Part shown: piece after piece, positions 51,865-61,148 of the stretch
Layout: the number at the start of each line of letters is the position of its first letter
Position numbering within the stretch: position 1 is the stretch's first letter
DNA from: Thermaerobacillus caldiproteolyticus
GTDB lineage: Bacteria; Bacillota; Bacilli; Bacillales; Anoxybacillaceae
DNA length: 64,000 bases
NCBI RefSeq assembly: GCF_013761245.1
Contig: NZ_JACDUT010000009.1
Location: 124,001-188,000, forward strand
Direction of reading: 5' to 3'
Made by a program: the position numbers and the translations under genes
The notes under the pieces: model-generated
Seen by the model: only the letters and a program-made list of their open reading frames with translations
What the model was told of the DNA's origin: nothing
Databases searched by the model: none

Positions 51865-53292
51865 ATGAGCACGCTTGATACAGGGGTTATTCTATTTTAT
51901 TTTCTTCTTTTAATTATCGTAGGAATTTTGGGGGCGAAAAAAGCGAAAACAGTAGAAGACTATGCGCTTGCTGGCAGAAATCTCGGATTATTTATCTATC
52001 TTGGCTGTCTGTCTGCGGTCATTCTTGGCGGCGCTTCGACGATTGGAACAGCTAAATTAGGGTATCAGTTCGGGCTTTCAGGCATATGGTTTGTATTTAT
52101 GATTGGTCTAGGAATTACCGTACTCGGTTTGTTTTTTACGAATCAAATTTATGGTGCGAATGTTACTACGATTAGTGAATTGCTTGGACGTCGGTACAAT
52201 AAAGAAACACGCTTGATCAGCGCGCTTGTAGCAGCCATTTACACGATGATGGTTTCCGTTACGCAAGTAATAGGAATGGGCACCATTATTCATGCCGTGC
52301 TAGGCTGGAATATGGCTGTTTCAATGTTAGTCGGCGGGGGAATCGTGCTGTTTTATACGATTCTCGGGGGAATGTGGAGCGTTACCATGACAGATATTAT
52401 TCAGTTTATCATCATGACAGTTGGCATTTTTTTCGTTATGCTGCCGATGAGTTTATCCCATGTTGGCGGATGGAAATCGCTCTCTGAACAATTGCCTGCC
52501 ACGCATTTTGATCTGACGTCAATGGGATGGGCGAACATTTTTCAATACTTTTTACTATATACTTTAGGAATGGTTGTATCACAGGATATTTGGCAGCGGG
52601 TATTTACGGCGCGTACAACCAAAATTGCCCGGAGTGGTGCGGTATACGCTGGGCTATACAGCTTTGCCTATGCATTGGCATTAAGTATTATTGGTATGTG
52701 TGCAGTCATCATTTTCCCAACTATCAACGATCCGCAAAATGTATTTGCAAAAATGTCGCTGACGATCTTGCCGCACGGTTTGCTAGGACTCATTTTGGCA
52801 AGTGTATGTTCTGCGCTCATGTCTACTGCCTCGGGAACGTTGCTTGCTTCCTCTACTCTTATCTCACACGATATTTTGAAGCAGTATTGGTTAAAAGATA
52901 TTAGCGATCAAAAGTTTGTTTTTCTGTCACGAATGATCACATTAACCATTGGAATTATCGCGATTACGTTTGCCATTTGGATTCAAGATGTGCTCGTCGC
53001 ATTGGATGTGGCTTATGCGATTTTATCAGGTGCAATTTTTGTTCCTGTGGTTCTTGGTTTCTTCTGGAAAAGAGCGAAAGCGAAAGCTGGTTTTTATTCG
53101 ATTATTATTAGCTCGTTGGTCGTGCTTGTCGGTTTGGCGGTGGAAGGATTAAGTTCTACGAATCCGATTATGTATGGGATTGCAGCCAGCATGATTTCCA
53201 TGATTGCCTTTTCTTATCTCCAATCATCTTCTAACATACAACAAGGTAATATTGCAGTAGAAGAATGGGAAGATGAGCAAAGTGCACTTTGA
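51865..53292 (+). CDS. Sodium:solute symporter (SSS family)
   Basis: A 475-residue permease with about thirteen membrane helices of the SSS family (PutP/PanF group). Family blocks are DYALAGRNLGLFIYLGCLSA, GASTIGTAKLGYQFGLSGIW near residue 55 and the sodium-site region MSTASGTLLASSTLISHDI near residue 320. It probably brings in an amino acid or amine for the preceding aminotransferase; the substrate is not evident. GAGGATGGGG precedes ATG, 43 nt after the aminotransferase, and a terminator closes the unit. Confidence 0.88.
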   Translation: MSTLDTGVILFYFLLLIIVGILGAKKAKTVEDYALAGRNLGLFIYLGCLSAVILGGASTIGTAKLGYQFGLSGIWFVFMIGLGITVLGLFFTNQIYGANVTTISELLGRRYNKETRLISALVAAIYTMMVSVTQVIGMGTIIHAVLGWNMAVSMLVGGGIVLFYTILGGMWSVTMTDIIQFIIMTVGIFFVMLPMSLSHVGGWKSLSEQLPATHFDLTSMGWANIFQYFLLYTLGMVVSQDIWQRVFTARTTKIARSGAVYAGLYSFAYALALSIIGMCAVIIFPTINDPQNVFAKMSLTILPHGLLGLILASVCSALMSTASGTLLASSTLISHDILKQYWLKDISDQKFVFLSRMITLTIGIIAITFAIWIQDVLVALDVAYAILSGAIFVPVVLGFFWKRAKAKAGFYSIIISSLVVLVGLAVEGLSSTNPIMYGIAASMISMIAFSYLQSSSNIQQGNIAVEEWEDEQSAL

Positions 53293-53305
53293 TGTATTTT
53301 ATGTT

Positions 53306-53340
53306 AAAACCGTATCCCTTTTGGGTGATACGGTTTTTTC
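53306..53340 (+). terminator. Terminator after the symporter gene
   Basis: AAAACCGTATC (53306-53316) pairs with GATACGGTTTT (53327-53337), followed by TTC. Confidence 0.85.
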
Positions 53341-53415
53341 TTCGAAAAATAAAGGAGTTTTGTAATAAAATAAGGAATTTAATATAGGAAATTTGGTCAA
53401 GCAAGGGGGATAAAC

Positions 53416-54180
53416 ATGGAAACGGTCGTCCTATCATTTTTGGAAAATGTGGCGGTATTGGAATTGAACCGTCCAGATTCACTCAATGCGATGAATGTGC
53501 AAATGCTAAACGAACTGGTTGAAGCGTTGCGGCAAATTGAAAAAAGCAATGCATCCATCATTGTGATCCGTGGAAGAGGAAGAGGTTTTTCCGCTGGAGG
53601 TGATATTAAGACGATGCTCAGCGTCGATGACCCAAGCCAATTTCACGGTGTAATGAATACGATCCGAGAAGTGGTCATGGCGTTGTATACGATGCCGAAA
53701 GTTGTTGTCTCGGTCGTTCATGGGCCAGCGGCAGGACTGGGGCTAAGTTTTGCTTTAGCGAGCGATTATGTCATCGCCACGAAAGAAGCGCGCCTGGCGA
53801 TGAACTTTATCGGCATCGGTCTGATTCCAGACGGCGGAGGCCATTATCTGTTAGCAAAACGGGTCGGCGAAGTGAAAGCGAAGCATATCATTTGGGAAGG
53901 AAAACCGATGAACGCTGACGAAGCGTATGAACTTGGCATCGTTGACTTCGTTGCTGAAGACGAACAACAAGTCGAACAAAAAATCGCCGAATGGCAGGCA
54001 AAACCGCTGCAAGCAATGATTGCAACGAAGACGTTATACGCCAAGTTGACAAAAGACGAATTGTTAAAAGTGCTTCAGCTCGAAATAGAAGCGCAGCAAA
54101 AAATGCGGCAAACGGAAGACCACCGCGAAGGCGTGCGCGCCTTTTTAGAAAAACGGAAGCCGAAGTTTCAGGGGAGATAA
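53416..54180 (+). CDS. Enoyl-CoA hydratase/isomerase family protein
   Basis: A 254-residue crotonase-fold enzyme. VLELNRPDSLNAMNVQML, the oxyanion-hole segments RGRGFSAGGDIKTM (about 52-65) and HGPAAGLGLSFALASDY, and a C-terminal helical tail are present. In the usual hydratase site one of the two catalytic Glu residues appears replaced (FIGIGLIPDGGGHYLL has Asp further along), so isomerase or another crotonase activity is possible. The substrate is unknown. AAGGGGG precedes ATG. It is separated by terminators on both sides and is relatively G/C-rich. Confidence 0.82.
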   Translation: METVVLSFLENVAVLELNRPDSLNAMNVQMLNELVEALRQIEKSNASIIVIRGRGRGFSAGGDIKTMLSVDDPSQFHGVMNTIREVVMALYTMPKVVVSVVHGPAAGLGLSFALASDYVIATKEARLAMNFIGIGLIPDGGGHYLLAKRVGEVKAKHIIWEGKPMNADEAYELGIVDFVAEDEQQVEQKIAEWQAKPLQAMIATKTLYAKLTKDELLKVLQLEIEAQQKMRQTEDHREGVRAFLEKRKPKFQGR

Positions 54181-54186
54181 TCAAGA

Positions 54187-54234
54187 AGCCCTTGTCTAAA
54201 ATCATTATCAAGATTCTTAGACAAGGGCTGTTTT
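54187..54234 (+). terminator. Terminator of the enoyl-CoA hydratase gene
   Basis: AGCCCTTGTCTAA (54187-54199) pairs perfectly with TTAGACAAGGGCT (54217-54229), followed by GTTTT. Confidence 0.88.
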
Positions 54235-54369
54235 CATGAAACGTAGGTTATCTCTTTGGTGAAATGCTAATGATGTGGAGACTCAATATTACTTTTACGA
54301 GCTACAAAGGCATTTATGAGATGGATAGATGATTCACTACATAAAGATAGTTCGTCATCATTCGTACGA

Positions 54370-55530
54370 TTAATCTTTTTGAAATACGACATGACCATTA
54401 ATAATGGTCATTTCTACGTTTTGACGTAAATCGAATGGATCGCCGCTCCAAATGACAATGTCCGCATCTTTCCCGACTTCCACCGAGCCGACACGATTTT
54501 CTATACCTAGATGCTTTGCGGCATTTAATGTAATCGTCTGAAGGGCAAGAGACTCTTCTAATCCGTGTTTGACCGCAAGAATCGCGCTCGTCATCAAATG
54601 TTCAATACCGACAACAGGGTGGTCAGTGGTAATCGAAAAGGGCACTCCGGCATCGCGTAAAGCAAGCAGTGTATGCCAACCTTTATCGGCAAGTTCGACT
54701 TTTGAACGGGTAGACATGGTTGGACCGACAGATACCCGTATTCCGCTTTCGGAAATATAATTGGCAATATGATGTCCTTCTGTGCAATGCTCAATCGTAT
54801 AATCAAAACCGAATTCCTTCGCCAGACGAATTACGGTCATAATGTCATCCGCGCGGTGTGCATGAACGCGCAGCGGTATTTCTTTTTTTAATACTTTTGC
54901 TAGATTTTCCAGTTTTAAATCCCGCTCTACTTCTTTTCCGCTCTCTATTTTTTGCAGATACGTTTGTGCTTGAATAAACTGCTCGCGAAACAGTGCGGCA
55001 ATTCCCATTCTTGTTGTTGGTAGTTTTCCTTTGTCTCCATAGACCCGTTTTGGATTTTCCCCAAAAGCGGCTTTCATTCCTGACGGATTTCTCACGACCA
55101 TTTCATCGACGGTTTGCCCCACTGTTTTGATAACTACCATTTCTCCGCCAATGACATTGGCGCTTCCCGGCATAACTTGTACAGTTGTTACTCCTGCTCT
55201 TCTTGCATCATCAAACCCTTTATCTTCTGGGTTAATTCCATCAATAGCTCTAACATGGGGAGTAGCTGGGAAACTAACTTCATTAAAATCGCGGCCTTCC
55301 TTGCCAATTCCCTCTTCATGAATGCCGAGATGAGTATGAACATCAATCAATCCAGGTGTAACAAATTTTCCAGATGCATCAATAATCTCGGCATGCTCAA
55401 ACAAAGACGGATCTTGTAGTTGTGTCGTGACTTCCTTAATTTTCCCTTCTTCTACTATAATGCAAGCATTTTCGATTTTTTGCCCATTCCCTACTAACAG
55501 TGTTCCGCCATGAATGACAATCATCGTCAA
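54370..55530 (-). CDS. Amidohydrolase (imidazolonepropionase/dipeptidase-like)
   Basis: A 386-residue metal-dependent amidohydrolase. The metal signature is FVTPGLIDVHTHLGIHEEG (His-x-His), with further ligands in PLRVHAHRADD, YTIEHCTEGHH and SITTDHPVVG. The fold and C-terminal LGIENRVGSVEVGKDADIVIW match the family of prolidase-like and isoaspartyl/imidazolone hydrolases. Reaction unknown; with dppA and peptide transporter genes nearby, a role in peptide or cyclic amide hydrolysis is plausible. TTG 55530 has AAAGGAG about 6 nt upstream; the in-frame ATG 55524 is the alternative. It is divergent from the Lrp-type regulator. Confidence 0.82.
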   Translation of the reverse strand: MTMIVIHGGTLLVGNGQKIENACIIVEEGKIKEVTTQLQDPSLFEHAEIIDASGKFVTPGLIDVHTHLGIHEEGIGKEGRDFNEVSFPATPHVRAIDGINPEDKGFDDARRAGVTTVQVMPGSANVIGGEMVVIKTVGQTVDEMVVRNPSGMKAAFGENPKRVYGDKGKLPTTRMGIAALFREQFIQAQTYLQKIESGKEVERDLKLENLAKVLKKEIPLRVHAHRADDIMTVIRLAKEFGFDYTIEHCTEGHHIANYISESGIRVSVGPTMSTRSKVELADKGWHTLLALRDAGVPFSITTDHPVVGIEHLMTSAILAVKHGLEESLALQTITLNAAKHLGIENRVGSVEVGKDADIVIWSGDPFDLRQNVEMTIINGHVVFQKD

Positions 55531-55735
55531 TTATCTCTCCTTTTATAAAAAATTTTTTCTAATAAGTACAAAAATAATGTTGAATTTTTTAATAATTGTA
55601 ATTATAATAAAAAATCAAATAGTTCTAATTAAGATAATAAATTATATTTTTTGTATTGTAAACAGGTAGTTAAATTAGACTTTACTAACTCTTTAAGATA
55701 CAAAAATCAAAAAATAGTATAGAAAAGGAGTAATT

Positions 55736-56182
55736 ATGAAGTACGATATCGACGAGCTAGATAGACAAATTATTAAGTTACTCTCTAATGATGGAAGAAT
55801 GTCGTTTACGGAAATTGCCAATAAATTGAATGTCACAGAGAAAACAGTTCGCACCAGATATAAAAATCTTATTGATCATGGAATTCTCGAAGTAGTGGGA
55901 GTGGTCAATCCGATTGCGCTAGGAATTCGGGCAGGTGCCATCATTCAGCTGAAAGTAGAGGGGCAAAAATTGTTCGATGTCATTGATCAATTGCAAGAAC
56001 TGAAGGAGGTTCGCTATATTACGCTAACCTCTGGATGTTATCAGCTTTTAATCCAAATTGCGGTTCCGAGCCAAGATGAAATTACAGATATAGTGAAGAC
56101 GTTAAATAGCATTCAAGGAATTATTGAAATGAATACGATTATACAATTAGAAGTGTATAAAAATACGTTTGATTACATTTAA
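55736..56182 (+). CDS. Lrp/AsnC-family transcriptional regulator
   Basis: A 148-residue feast/famine regulator: N-terminal helix-turn-helix (LDRQIIKLLSNDGRMSFTEI, then IANKLNVTEKTVRTRYKNL) and a C-terminal RAM ligand-binding and oligomerisation domain (about 65-145). These proteins sense amino acids. Its place between the divergent amidohydrolase and the dpp operon makes both likely targets. AAAGGAG precedes ATG. Confidence 0.88.
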   Translation: MKYDIDELDRQIIKLLSNDGRMSFTEIANKLNVTEKTVRTRYKNLIDHGILEVVGVVNPIALGIRAGAIIQLKVEGQKLFDVIDQLQELKEVRYITLTSGCYQLLIQIAVPSQDEITDIVKTLNSIQGIIEMNTIIQLEVYKNTFDYI

Positions 56183-56257
56183 TATCGCTATCGTCTAGAA
56201 TATTGTCATTCTCCCTGTGAAAGTCATTGATTTAAGAGATTGGAAAGCAACTATAGT

Positions 56258-56280
56258 AAACGATTGTTTCTATCGTTTAA
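56258..56280. promoter_or_regulatory. Inverted repeat upstream of dppA
   Basis: TAAACGAT (56258-56265), 7-base gap, ATCGTTTA (56273-56280). A perfect 8-bp dyad 54 bases before dppA; a candidate operator for the neighbouring Lrp-type regulator. Confidence 0.4.
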
Positions 56281-56333
56281 TGAGCATCCAACTTTTTTTA
56301 TCATTAAATATTGAGTAAAGGGATGTGAATACT

Positions 56334-57182
56334 ATGAAAATTTTTATCTCAGCGGATATGGAAGGAATTTCAGGTGTAGCAACTAACCAACAACTAAAAA
56401 CGAATAGTGAGTATCAACGATTTCGTAAACTAATGACTCAAGATGTCAATGCAGCCATTGAAGGTGCGTTTTTTGGAGGAGCAACAGAAGTTGTTGTGGC
56501 AGATGGGCACGGTAATATGTCCAATATTTTAATTGAAGATTTAGATCCTCGCGCCCGATTAATATGTGGCAATAACCGCGTTATGTGTCAACTGGAAGGA
56601 CTTGATGATAGCTTTGACGGCATTATGTTCGTTGGGCACCATGGGCGTGAAAACGGGTCTGAAAGAACGGTTATTAGCCACAGCTTAGCAGGAATTTGTG
56701 TAAACGAAATAAAGATTAATGGTCATATAGTTGGGGAAACAGAAATGAATGCTCTAGTAGCGGGTTACTACAATGTGCCAGCTATTCTCATTACTGGTGA
56801 CGATGCTTATGTAAAAGAGGTTCAAAAAACATTGCCAGACATTGAAGCGGCAGTGGTAAAGCGTGGAATTGACCGTTTTGCGGCAGAATTGCTTCATCCC
56901 GTTAAAGCGCAAGAATTAATTAAAGAAAAAGCAGAACGGGCCGTGAAAAAGGCGAAAGACATTCCTCCTCTTAAAGTAGAGGGACCTGTAACATTTGAAA
57001 TTGAATTTAAAGGACCAAACCAAGCATTGATGACAACAACTCTTCCAACTGTAAAATTAATTGGCCCTAGAACTATTACTTTTACTTGTGATGACATCGT
57101 TACAGCTTACAAACATATGTGGGGCTGTGTCATTATTGCTATGACGGCAACCAATGGAGTGCTAGGAAGTGTAAATGCCTAA
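56334..57182 (+). CDS. dppA: D-aminopeptidase (M55 family)
   Basis: A 282-residue zinc-dependent M55 peptidase like B. subtilis DppA, which removes N-terminal D-amino acids from D-Ala-containing peptides. The metal ligands are visible in MKIFISADMEGISGVA (Asp8, Glu10), VVADGHGNM and MFVGHHGREN, with GETEMNAL later. The enzyme forms a decameric ring in B. subtilis. ATG 56334 follows AAAGGG; an in-frame GTG at 56325 is too close to the SD. It heads the dipeptide transporter operon, consistent with use of cell-wall-derived D-peptides. Confidence 0.92.
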   Translation: MKIFISADMEGISGVATNQQLKTNSEYQRFRKLMTQDVNAAIEGAFFGGATEVVVADGHGNMSNILIEDLDPRARLICGNNRVMCQLEGLDDSFDGIMFVGHHGRENGSERTVISHSLAGICVNEIKINGHIVGETEMNALVAGYYNVPAILITGDDAYVKEVQKTLPDIEAAVVKRGIDRFAAELLHPVKAQELIKEKAERAVKKAKDIPPLKVEGPVTFEIEFKGPNQALMTTTLPTVKLIGPRTITFTCDDIVTAYKHMWGCVIIAMTATNGVLGSVNA

Positions 57183-57214
57183 ATAAAAATAAAGATTATA
57201 TAGGGAGGGTAGGT

Positions 57215-58140
57215 ATGTATATTGTCAAACGGGTACTTACTATGTTTTTAACAATTTGGATTATTGCAACCTTGACATTTATTATTATGAAATTTATTCC
57301 TGGGGATCCTTTTGTCTCTGACGCAGACGTATTACCAGAAGAAGTATTACAAAATATTAGAGCAAAATATAACCTCGATAAACCTTTGCCTGTACAATAT
57401 GCGTTATATATGAAAAATTTGTTGATGTTTGATTTAGGACCTTCTATTCAATCTGAAACAAGGGATGTTAATACATTAATTGCTGATGGTTTTCCCGTCT
57501 CAGCCCTTCTTGGCCTGCAATCTTTAATAATCGCTCTTGTGTTTGGTTTACTATTAGGAATTGTCGCTGCATTAAATCATAATCGCTTTCTTGATTATGC
57601 AGCAATGTTTCTTGCCATTATTGGTATCTCTGTACCAAGTTTTATTTTAGCTCCTTTATTAATTAAATATTTTGCCGTTGAATGGAAGTTACTACCTGTA
57701 GCATCTTGGGGAACGTGGGCCCATTCCGTTTTACCATCTGTTGCTTTGGCTACTACTCCCATGGCGGTGATTGCCCGTTTTATCAGATCAAGTATGCTTG
57801 AAGTGATGAAACAAAATTATATAAAGACAGCAGAGGCGAAAGGTTTATCACCTATTGCTATTGTAGTGAAACATGGGATAAGGAATGCAATTTTACCAGT
57901 CATTACATTTATTGGCCCGTTATTTGTTGTTTTAATTACAGGCACTTTCGTCATTGAGAAAATTTTTGCGATACCAGGGCTCGGTAAATATTTTGTTGAT
58001 AGCATTTTTAATCGTGATTATCCGGTTATTTTAGGCACAACGGTTTTTTTAGTACTATTCTTGTAATTACCTTATTTATCGTTGATATTTCCTATCGTTT
58101 AATTGACCCTAGAATCAAATTAACAAGTAAGGGGGATTAA
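57215..58140 (+). pseudogene. dppB: Dipeptide ABC transporter permease DppB, C-terminus frameshifted
   Basis: First inner-membrane subunit of the dipeptide importer, with MYIVKRVLTMFLTIWIIATL at the start, five to six membrane helices and the EAA-type loop (AEAKGLSPIAIVVKHGIRNA). ATG 57215 has AGGGAGGG upstream. As written the frame stops at 58064-58066 (283 residues). Adding one T to the run of seven at 58044-58050 continues through STILVITLFIVDISYRLIDP to TAA at 58138-58140, giving about 308 residues, the normal DppB length. The last helix is thus lost unless the indel is an error or is bypassed. Confidence 0.85.
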
Positions 58141-58142
58141 TA

Positions 58143-59087
58143 ATGATTCCACACAAGGAAGAAGATGCTTTATTTCGTCCAGTTGATCCTAATAGGATTC
58201 GGCCGGATACGATTCAAAGGCCTAGTCTTAGCTTCTGGAAAGGTGTCCTTATTAACATTGTCAAAAATAAACTAGCAATGTTAGGATTTTCTCTCTTACT
58301 TGTAATTGTTTTAATGTCAATTATTGGTCCGCATTTAGTTCCCTATAACTATTCAGATCAGAATTTAATGAATAGCAATAAACCACCTTCTAGTAAACAT
58401 TGGTTTGGAACGGATGATTTAGGAAGAGATATGTGGTCTCGTACATGGTATGGGGCACGTATATCCTTAACAATCGGATTTGTTGCAGCATTCATTGATT
58501 TAGTAATGGGAATTCTCGTTGGTGGAGTATCTGGATATATGGCAGGTCGGGGAAAACTAGGAGACCGTATCGACAGTATTTTAATGAGGATTGTTGAAAT
58601 ACTGTATGGGATTCCATATCTATTAGTCGTTATCCTACTGATGGTAATCATGGAGCCAGGGTTATGGACAATCATTGCGGCCCTTTCTATTACGGGATGG
58701 GTAGGTATGGCAAGAATTATAAGAGGTCAAATACTCCAACTAAAGCAACAAGAGTATGTAATGGCTGCTCAAAAGCTAGGGACATCACACGCAAAAATTA
58801 TTTTCCGCCACTTACTTCCTAATACATTAGGAATTATTATTGTAAACTTAACATTTACAATTCCCCAGGCAATTTTTGCTGAATCATTTTTAAGCTTTTT
58901 AGGATTAGGTGTACAAGCACCATTTGCAAGTTGGGGAACGATGGCTAATGACGCATTAGGTGTTATTTTAAGCGGTCAGTGGTGGAGATTGTTTTTCCCC
59001 GGTTTCATGATTTCGCTTACAATGTTTGCCTTTAATGCTTTCGGAGACGGGTTACAGGATGCATTAGATCCAAGAATTCGAAAATAG
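58143..59087 (+). CDS. dppC: Dipeptide ABC transporter permease DppC
   Basis: A 314-residue second permease subunit with about six membrane helices. HWFGTDDLGRDMWSRTWYGARI (split here by the first helix-loop) is the DppC/OppC signature, and the ABC-contact loop is AAQKLGTSHAKIIFRHLLPN. The C-terminus DGLQDALDPRIRK is complete. GGGGGAT precedes ATG 58143, two bases after the restored dppB stop, which supports the longer dppB. Confidence 0.92.
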   Translation: MIPHKEEDALFRPVDPNRIRPDTIQRPSLSFWKGVLINIVKNKLAMLGFSLLLVIVLMSIIGPHLVPYNYSDQNLMNSNKPPSSKHWFGTDDLGRDMWSRTWYGARISLTIGFVAAFIDLVMGILVGGVSGYMAGRGKLGDRIDSILMRIVEILYGIPYLLVVILLMVIMEPGLWTIIAALSITGWVGMARIIRGQILQLKQQEYVMAAQKLGTSHAKIIFRHLLPNTLGIIIVNLTFTIPQAIFAESFLSFLGLGVQAPFASWGTMANDALGVILSGQWWRLFFPGFMISLTMFAFNAFGDGLQDALDPRIRK

Positions 59088-59102
59088 GAGGTGATCTTCC
59101 AT

Positions 59103-60116
59103 ATGAGTCATTTATTAAAGGTAGAAAATTTACAGGTTTCATTTAAAACATACGGAGGAGAAGTTCAAGCAGTTCGGAACGTTTCGTTTCACGTTGATCA
59201 AGGGGAAGTGGTCGCCATCGTTGGGGAGAGTGGAAGTGGAAAGAGTGTGACCGTTCAAACGGTTATGGGATTAATTCCTATTCCTCCTGGAAAAATAAAA
59301 GGGGGAAAAATCACTTTTAGCGGAAAAGATATTACAAATCTATCAAAAAGAGAGATGCGGAAATTAAAAGGATCGGAAATCGGCATGGTTTTCCAAGATC
59401 CAATGACATCATTGAATCCGACAATGAAGATTGGAAAACAAATTGCGGAAGGTCTAATCAAACATCAGAAACTATCAAAAGCAGAAGCTAAACAAAAAGC
59501 TATTGAGCTTTTAAAATTGGTAGGCATCCCTAATGCTGCAGAGAGATACAATCAATATCCTCATGAATTCAGCGGCGGAATGAGGCAAAGAGTTGTTATT
59601 GCCATTGCCCTAGCATGTGCCCCGAAGTTATTAATCGCAGACGAACCGACAACCGCATTGGATGTTACTATTCAGGCTCAAATTCTCGATCTAATGAAAG
59701 ATTTACAAAGACGAATGAATACTGCCATTATTTTAATCACGCATGATTTGGGAGTAGTAGCAGAAATGGCTCAACGGGTGATTGTCATGTATGGCGGGAT
59801 AGTCGTTGAAACTGGAACTGTCTTCGATATATTTGAACGACCTAAGCATCCGTATACATGGGGATTATTAGAATCGATTCCAAAGCCAGATGTAAAAGAG
59901 AAGAAACGATTGATACCTATTGAAGGGTCACCTCCAGACCTTTTTTCTCCGCCAAAAGGCTGTCCTTTTGCCCCTAGATGTAAGTATGCCATGGAAATTT
60001 GTGTAGAGAAAATGCCGGGAGAATTCAAAATTTCAAACGAACATATAGCAAAGTGCTGGTTGAACGACCCTAGAGCTCCCCAAGTGGAAGCGCTAATTGC
60101 AGCAGGGAGGGAGTAG
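59103..60116 (+). CDS. dppD: Dipeptide ABC transporter ATP-binding protein DppD
   Basis: A 337-residue ABC ATPase: Walker A GESGSGKS (about residue 41), Q-loop FQDPMTSLNP, signature EFSGGMRQR, Walker B LLIADEPTTALD and the H-loop ILITHDLG. The C-terminal oligopeptide/dipeptide extension has four cysteines (CPFAPRCKYAMEIC and KCW) that in this family can hold an iron-sulphur cluster. ATG 59103 follows AGGAGGTGAT; an in-frame GTG at 59091 is inside that SD. Confidence 0.94.
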   Translation: MSHLLKVENLQVSFKTYGGEVQAVRNVSFHVDQGEVVAIVGESGSGKSVTVQTVMGLIPIPPGKIKGGKITFSGKDITNLSKREMRKLKGSEIGMVFQDPMTSLNPTMKIGKQIAEGLIKHQKLSKAEAKQKAIELLKLVGIPNAAERYNQYPHEFSGGMRQRVVIAIALACAPKLLIADEPTTALDVTIQAQILDLMKDLQRRMNTAIILITHDLGVVAEMAQRVIVMYGGIVVETGTVFDIFERPKHPYTWGLLESIPKPDVKEKKRLIPIEGSPPDLFSPPKGCPFAPRCKYAMEICVEKMPGEFKISNEHIAKCWLNDPRAPQVEALIAAGRE

Positions 60117-60119
60117 TCG

Positions 60120-61079
60120 ATGTCAGTAGAGATCCTTCAAGTAGAAAATGTAAAAAAGCACTTTAAAATCGGTCCGAACCAAACAGTAAAATCGGTAGAC
60201 GGTATTTCATTTTCAATTAAAAAAGGGGAAACATTTGGTTTAGTAGGAGAAAGCGGAAGCGGAAAATCAACTTTAGGAAAAACAATTGTTGGACTCTATT
60301 CAGCTACTTCTGGGAGAGTAAGCTTTGACGGCCATGAATTCGGTGACTTGGACAAAAAGACACAAAAAAAGCTAAATCGGGAAATGCAAATGATTTTCCA
60401 AGATCCTCATGCGTCATTAAACCCTCGCATGAGGGTGGAGGATATCATTGCAGAAGGTATTGATGCACATCGTTTAGCAAAGGGAAAAGAGAGACAAGAA
60501 TTAGTTTATCACCTTCTTGAAAGAGTAGGATTACGACCTGAGCATGCGCAAAGATTCCCTCACGAATTTAGTGGAGGACAAAGGCAACGAATTGGTATTG
60601 CAAGAGCACTAGCAGTAAAACCGAAATTTATAGTTGCTGATGAGCCAATTTCTGCTTTAGATGTTTCCATTCAAGCTCAAGTTATCAATTTACTAGAAGA
60701 TTTAAAACACGAAGAAAACTTAACATATTTATTTATTGCTCATGACCTTGGAATGGTAAAGCATATAAGCGATCGTATCGGTGTTATGTACTTAGGAAAA
60801 ATGATGGAATTAACAACAAGTTCACAGTTGTTTGAGGAGCCCCTTCATCCATATACAGAAGCATTGTTGTCAGCTATCCCGTTACCTAATCCTAGATTAG
60901 CAAAAAAAAGGGAGAGAATCATCTTGTCAGGAGATCCTCCTAGTCCTGTTAATCCTCCAAGTGGATGTAGATTCCGAACAAGATGTCCGTATGCCATGGA
61001 TATTTGTGCGAAAGCTGAACCGAGCTGGAAGGAAGTAAAGGAAAATCATTGGACTGCTTGTCATTTGTATAGCAAATAG
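60120..61079 (+). CDS. dppF: Dipeptide/oligopeptide ABC transporter ATP-binding protein (DppF/OppF type)
   Basis: A 319-residue second ABC ATPase with Walker A GESGSGKS, Q-loop FQDPHASLNPRMRVED, signature EFSGGQRQR, Walker B FIVADEPISALDVS and H-loop LFIAHDLGMVKH, plus the cysteine-containing C-terminal extension. B. subtilis dpp has a single ATPase gene (dppD), so the two-ATPase layout here is like the opp/E. coli dpp arrangement. It starts three bases after dppD. Confidence 0.93.
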   Translation: MSVEILQVENVKKHFKIGPNQTVKSVDGISFSIKKGETFGLVGESGSGKSTLGKTIVGLYSATSGRVSFDGHEFGDLDKKTQKKLNREMQMIFQDPHASLNPRMRVEDIIAEGIDAHRLAKGKERQELVYHLLERVGLRPEHAQRFPHEFSGGQRQRIGIARALAVKPKFIVADEPISALDVSIQAQVINLLEDLKHEENLTYLFIAHDLGMVKHISDRIGVMYLGKMMELTTSSQLFEEPLHPYTEALLSAIPLPNPRLAKKRERIILSGDPPSPVNPPSGCRFRTRCPYAMDICAKAEPSWKEVKENHWTACHLYSK

Positions 61080-61148
61080 ATTTTAGATTTACTAAGTGTT
61101 CCTCAATACGATTTAAAATAAAAATATTTTATTAAGGAGGATAAAAAA

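Noticed and set aside
57119-57214. In-frame upstream extension of dppB into dppA
   Set aside because: It overlaps the dppA C-terminus in another frame; ATG 57215 with AGGGAGGG gives the standard permease start.
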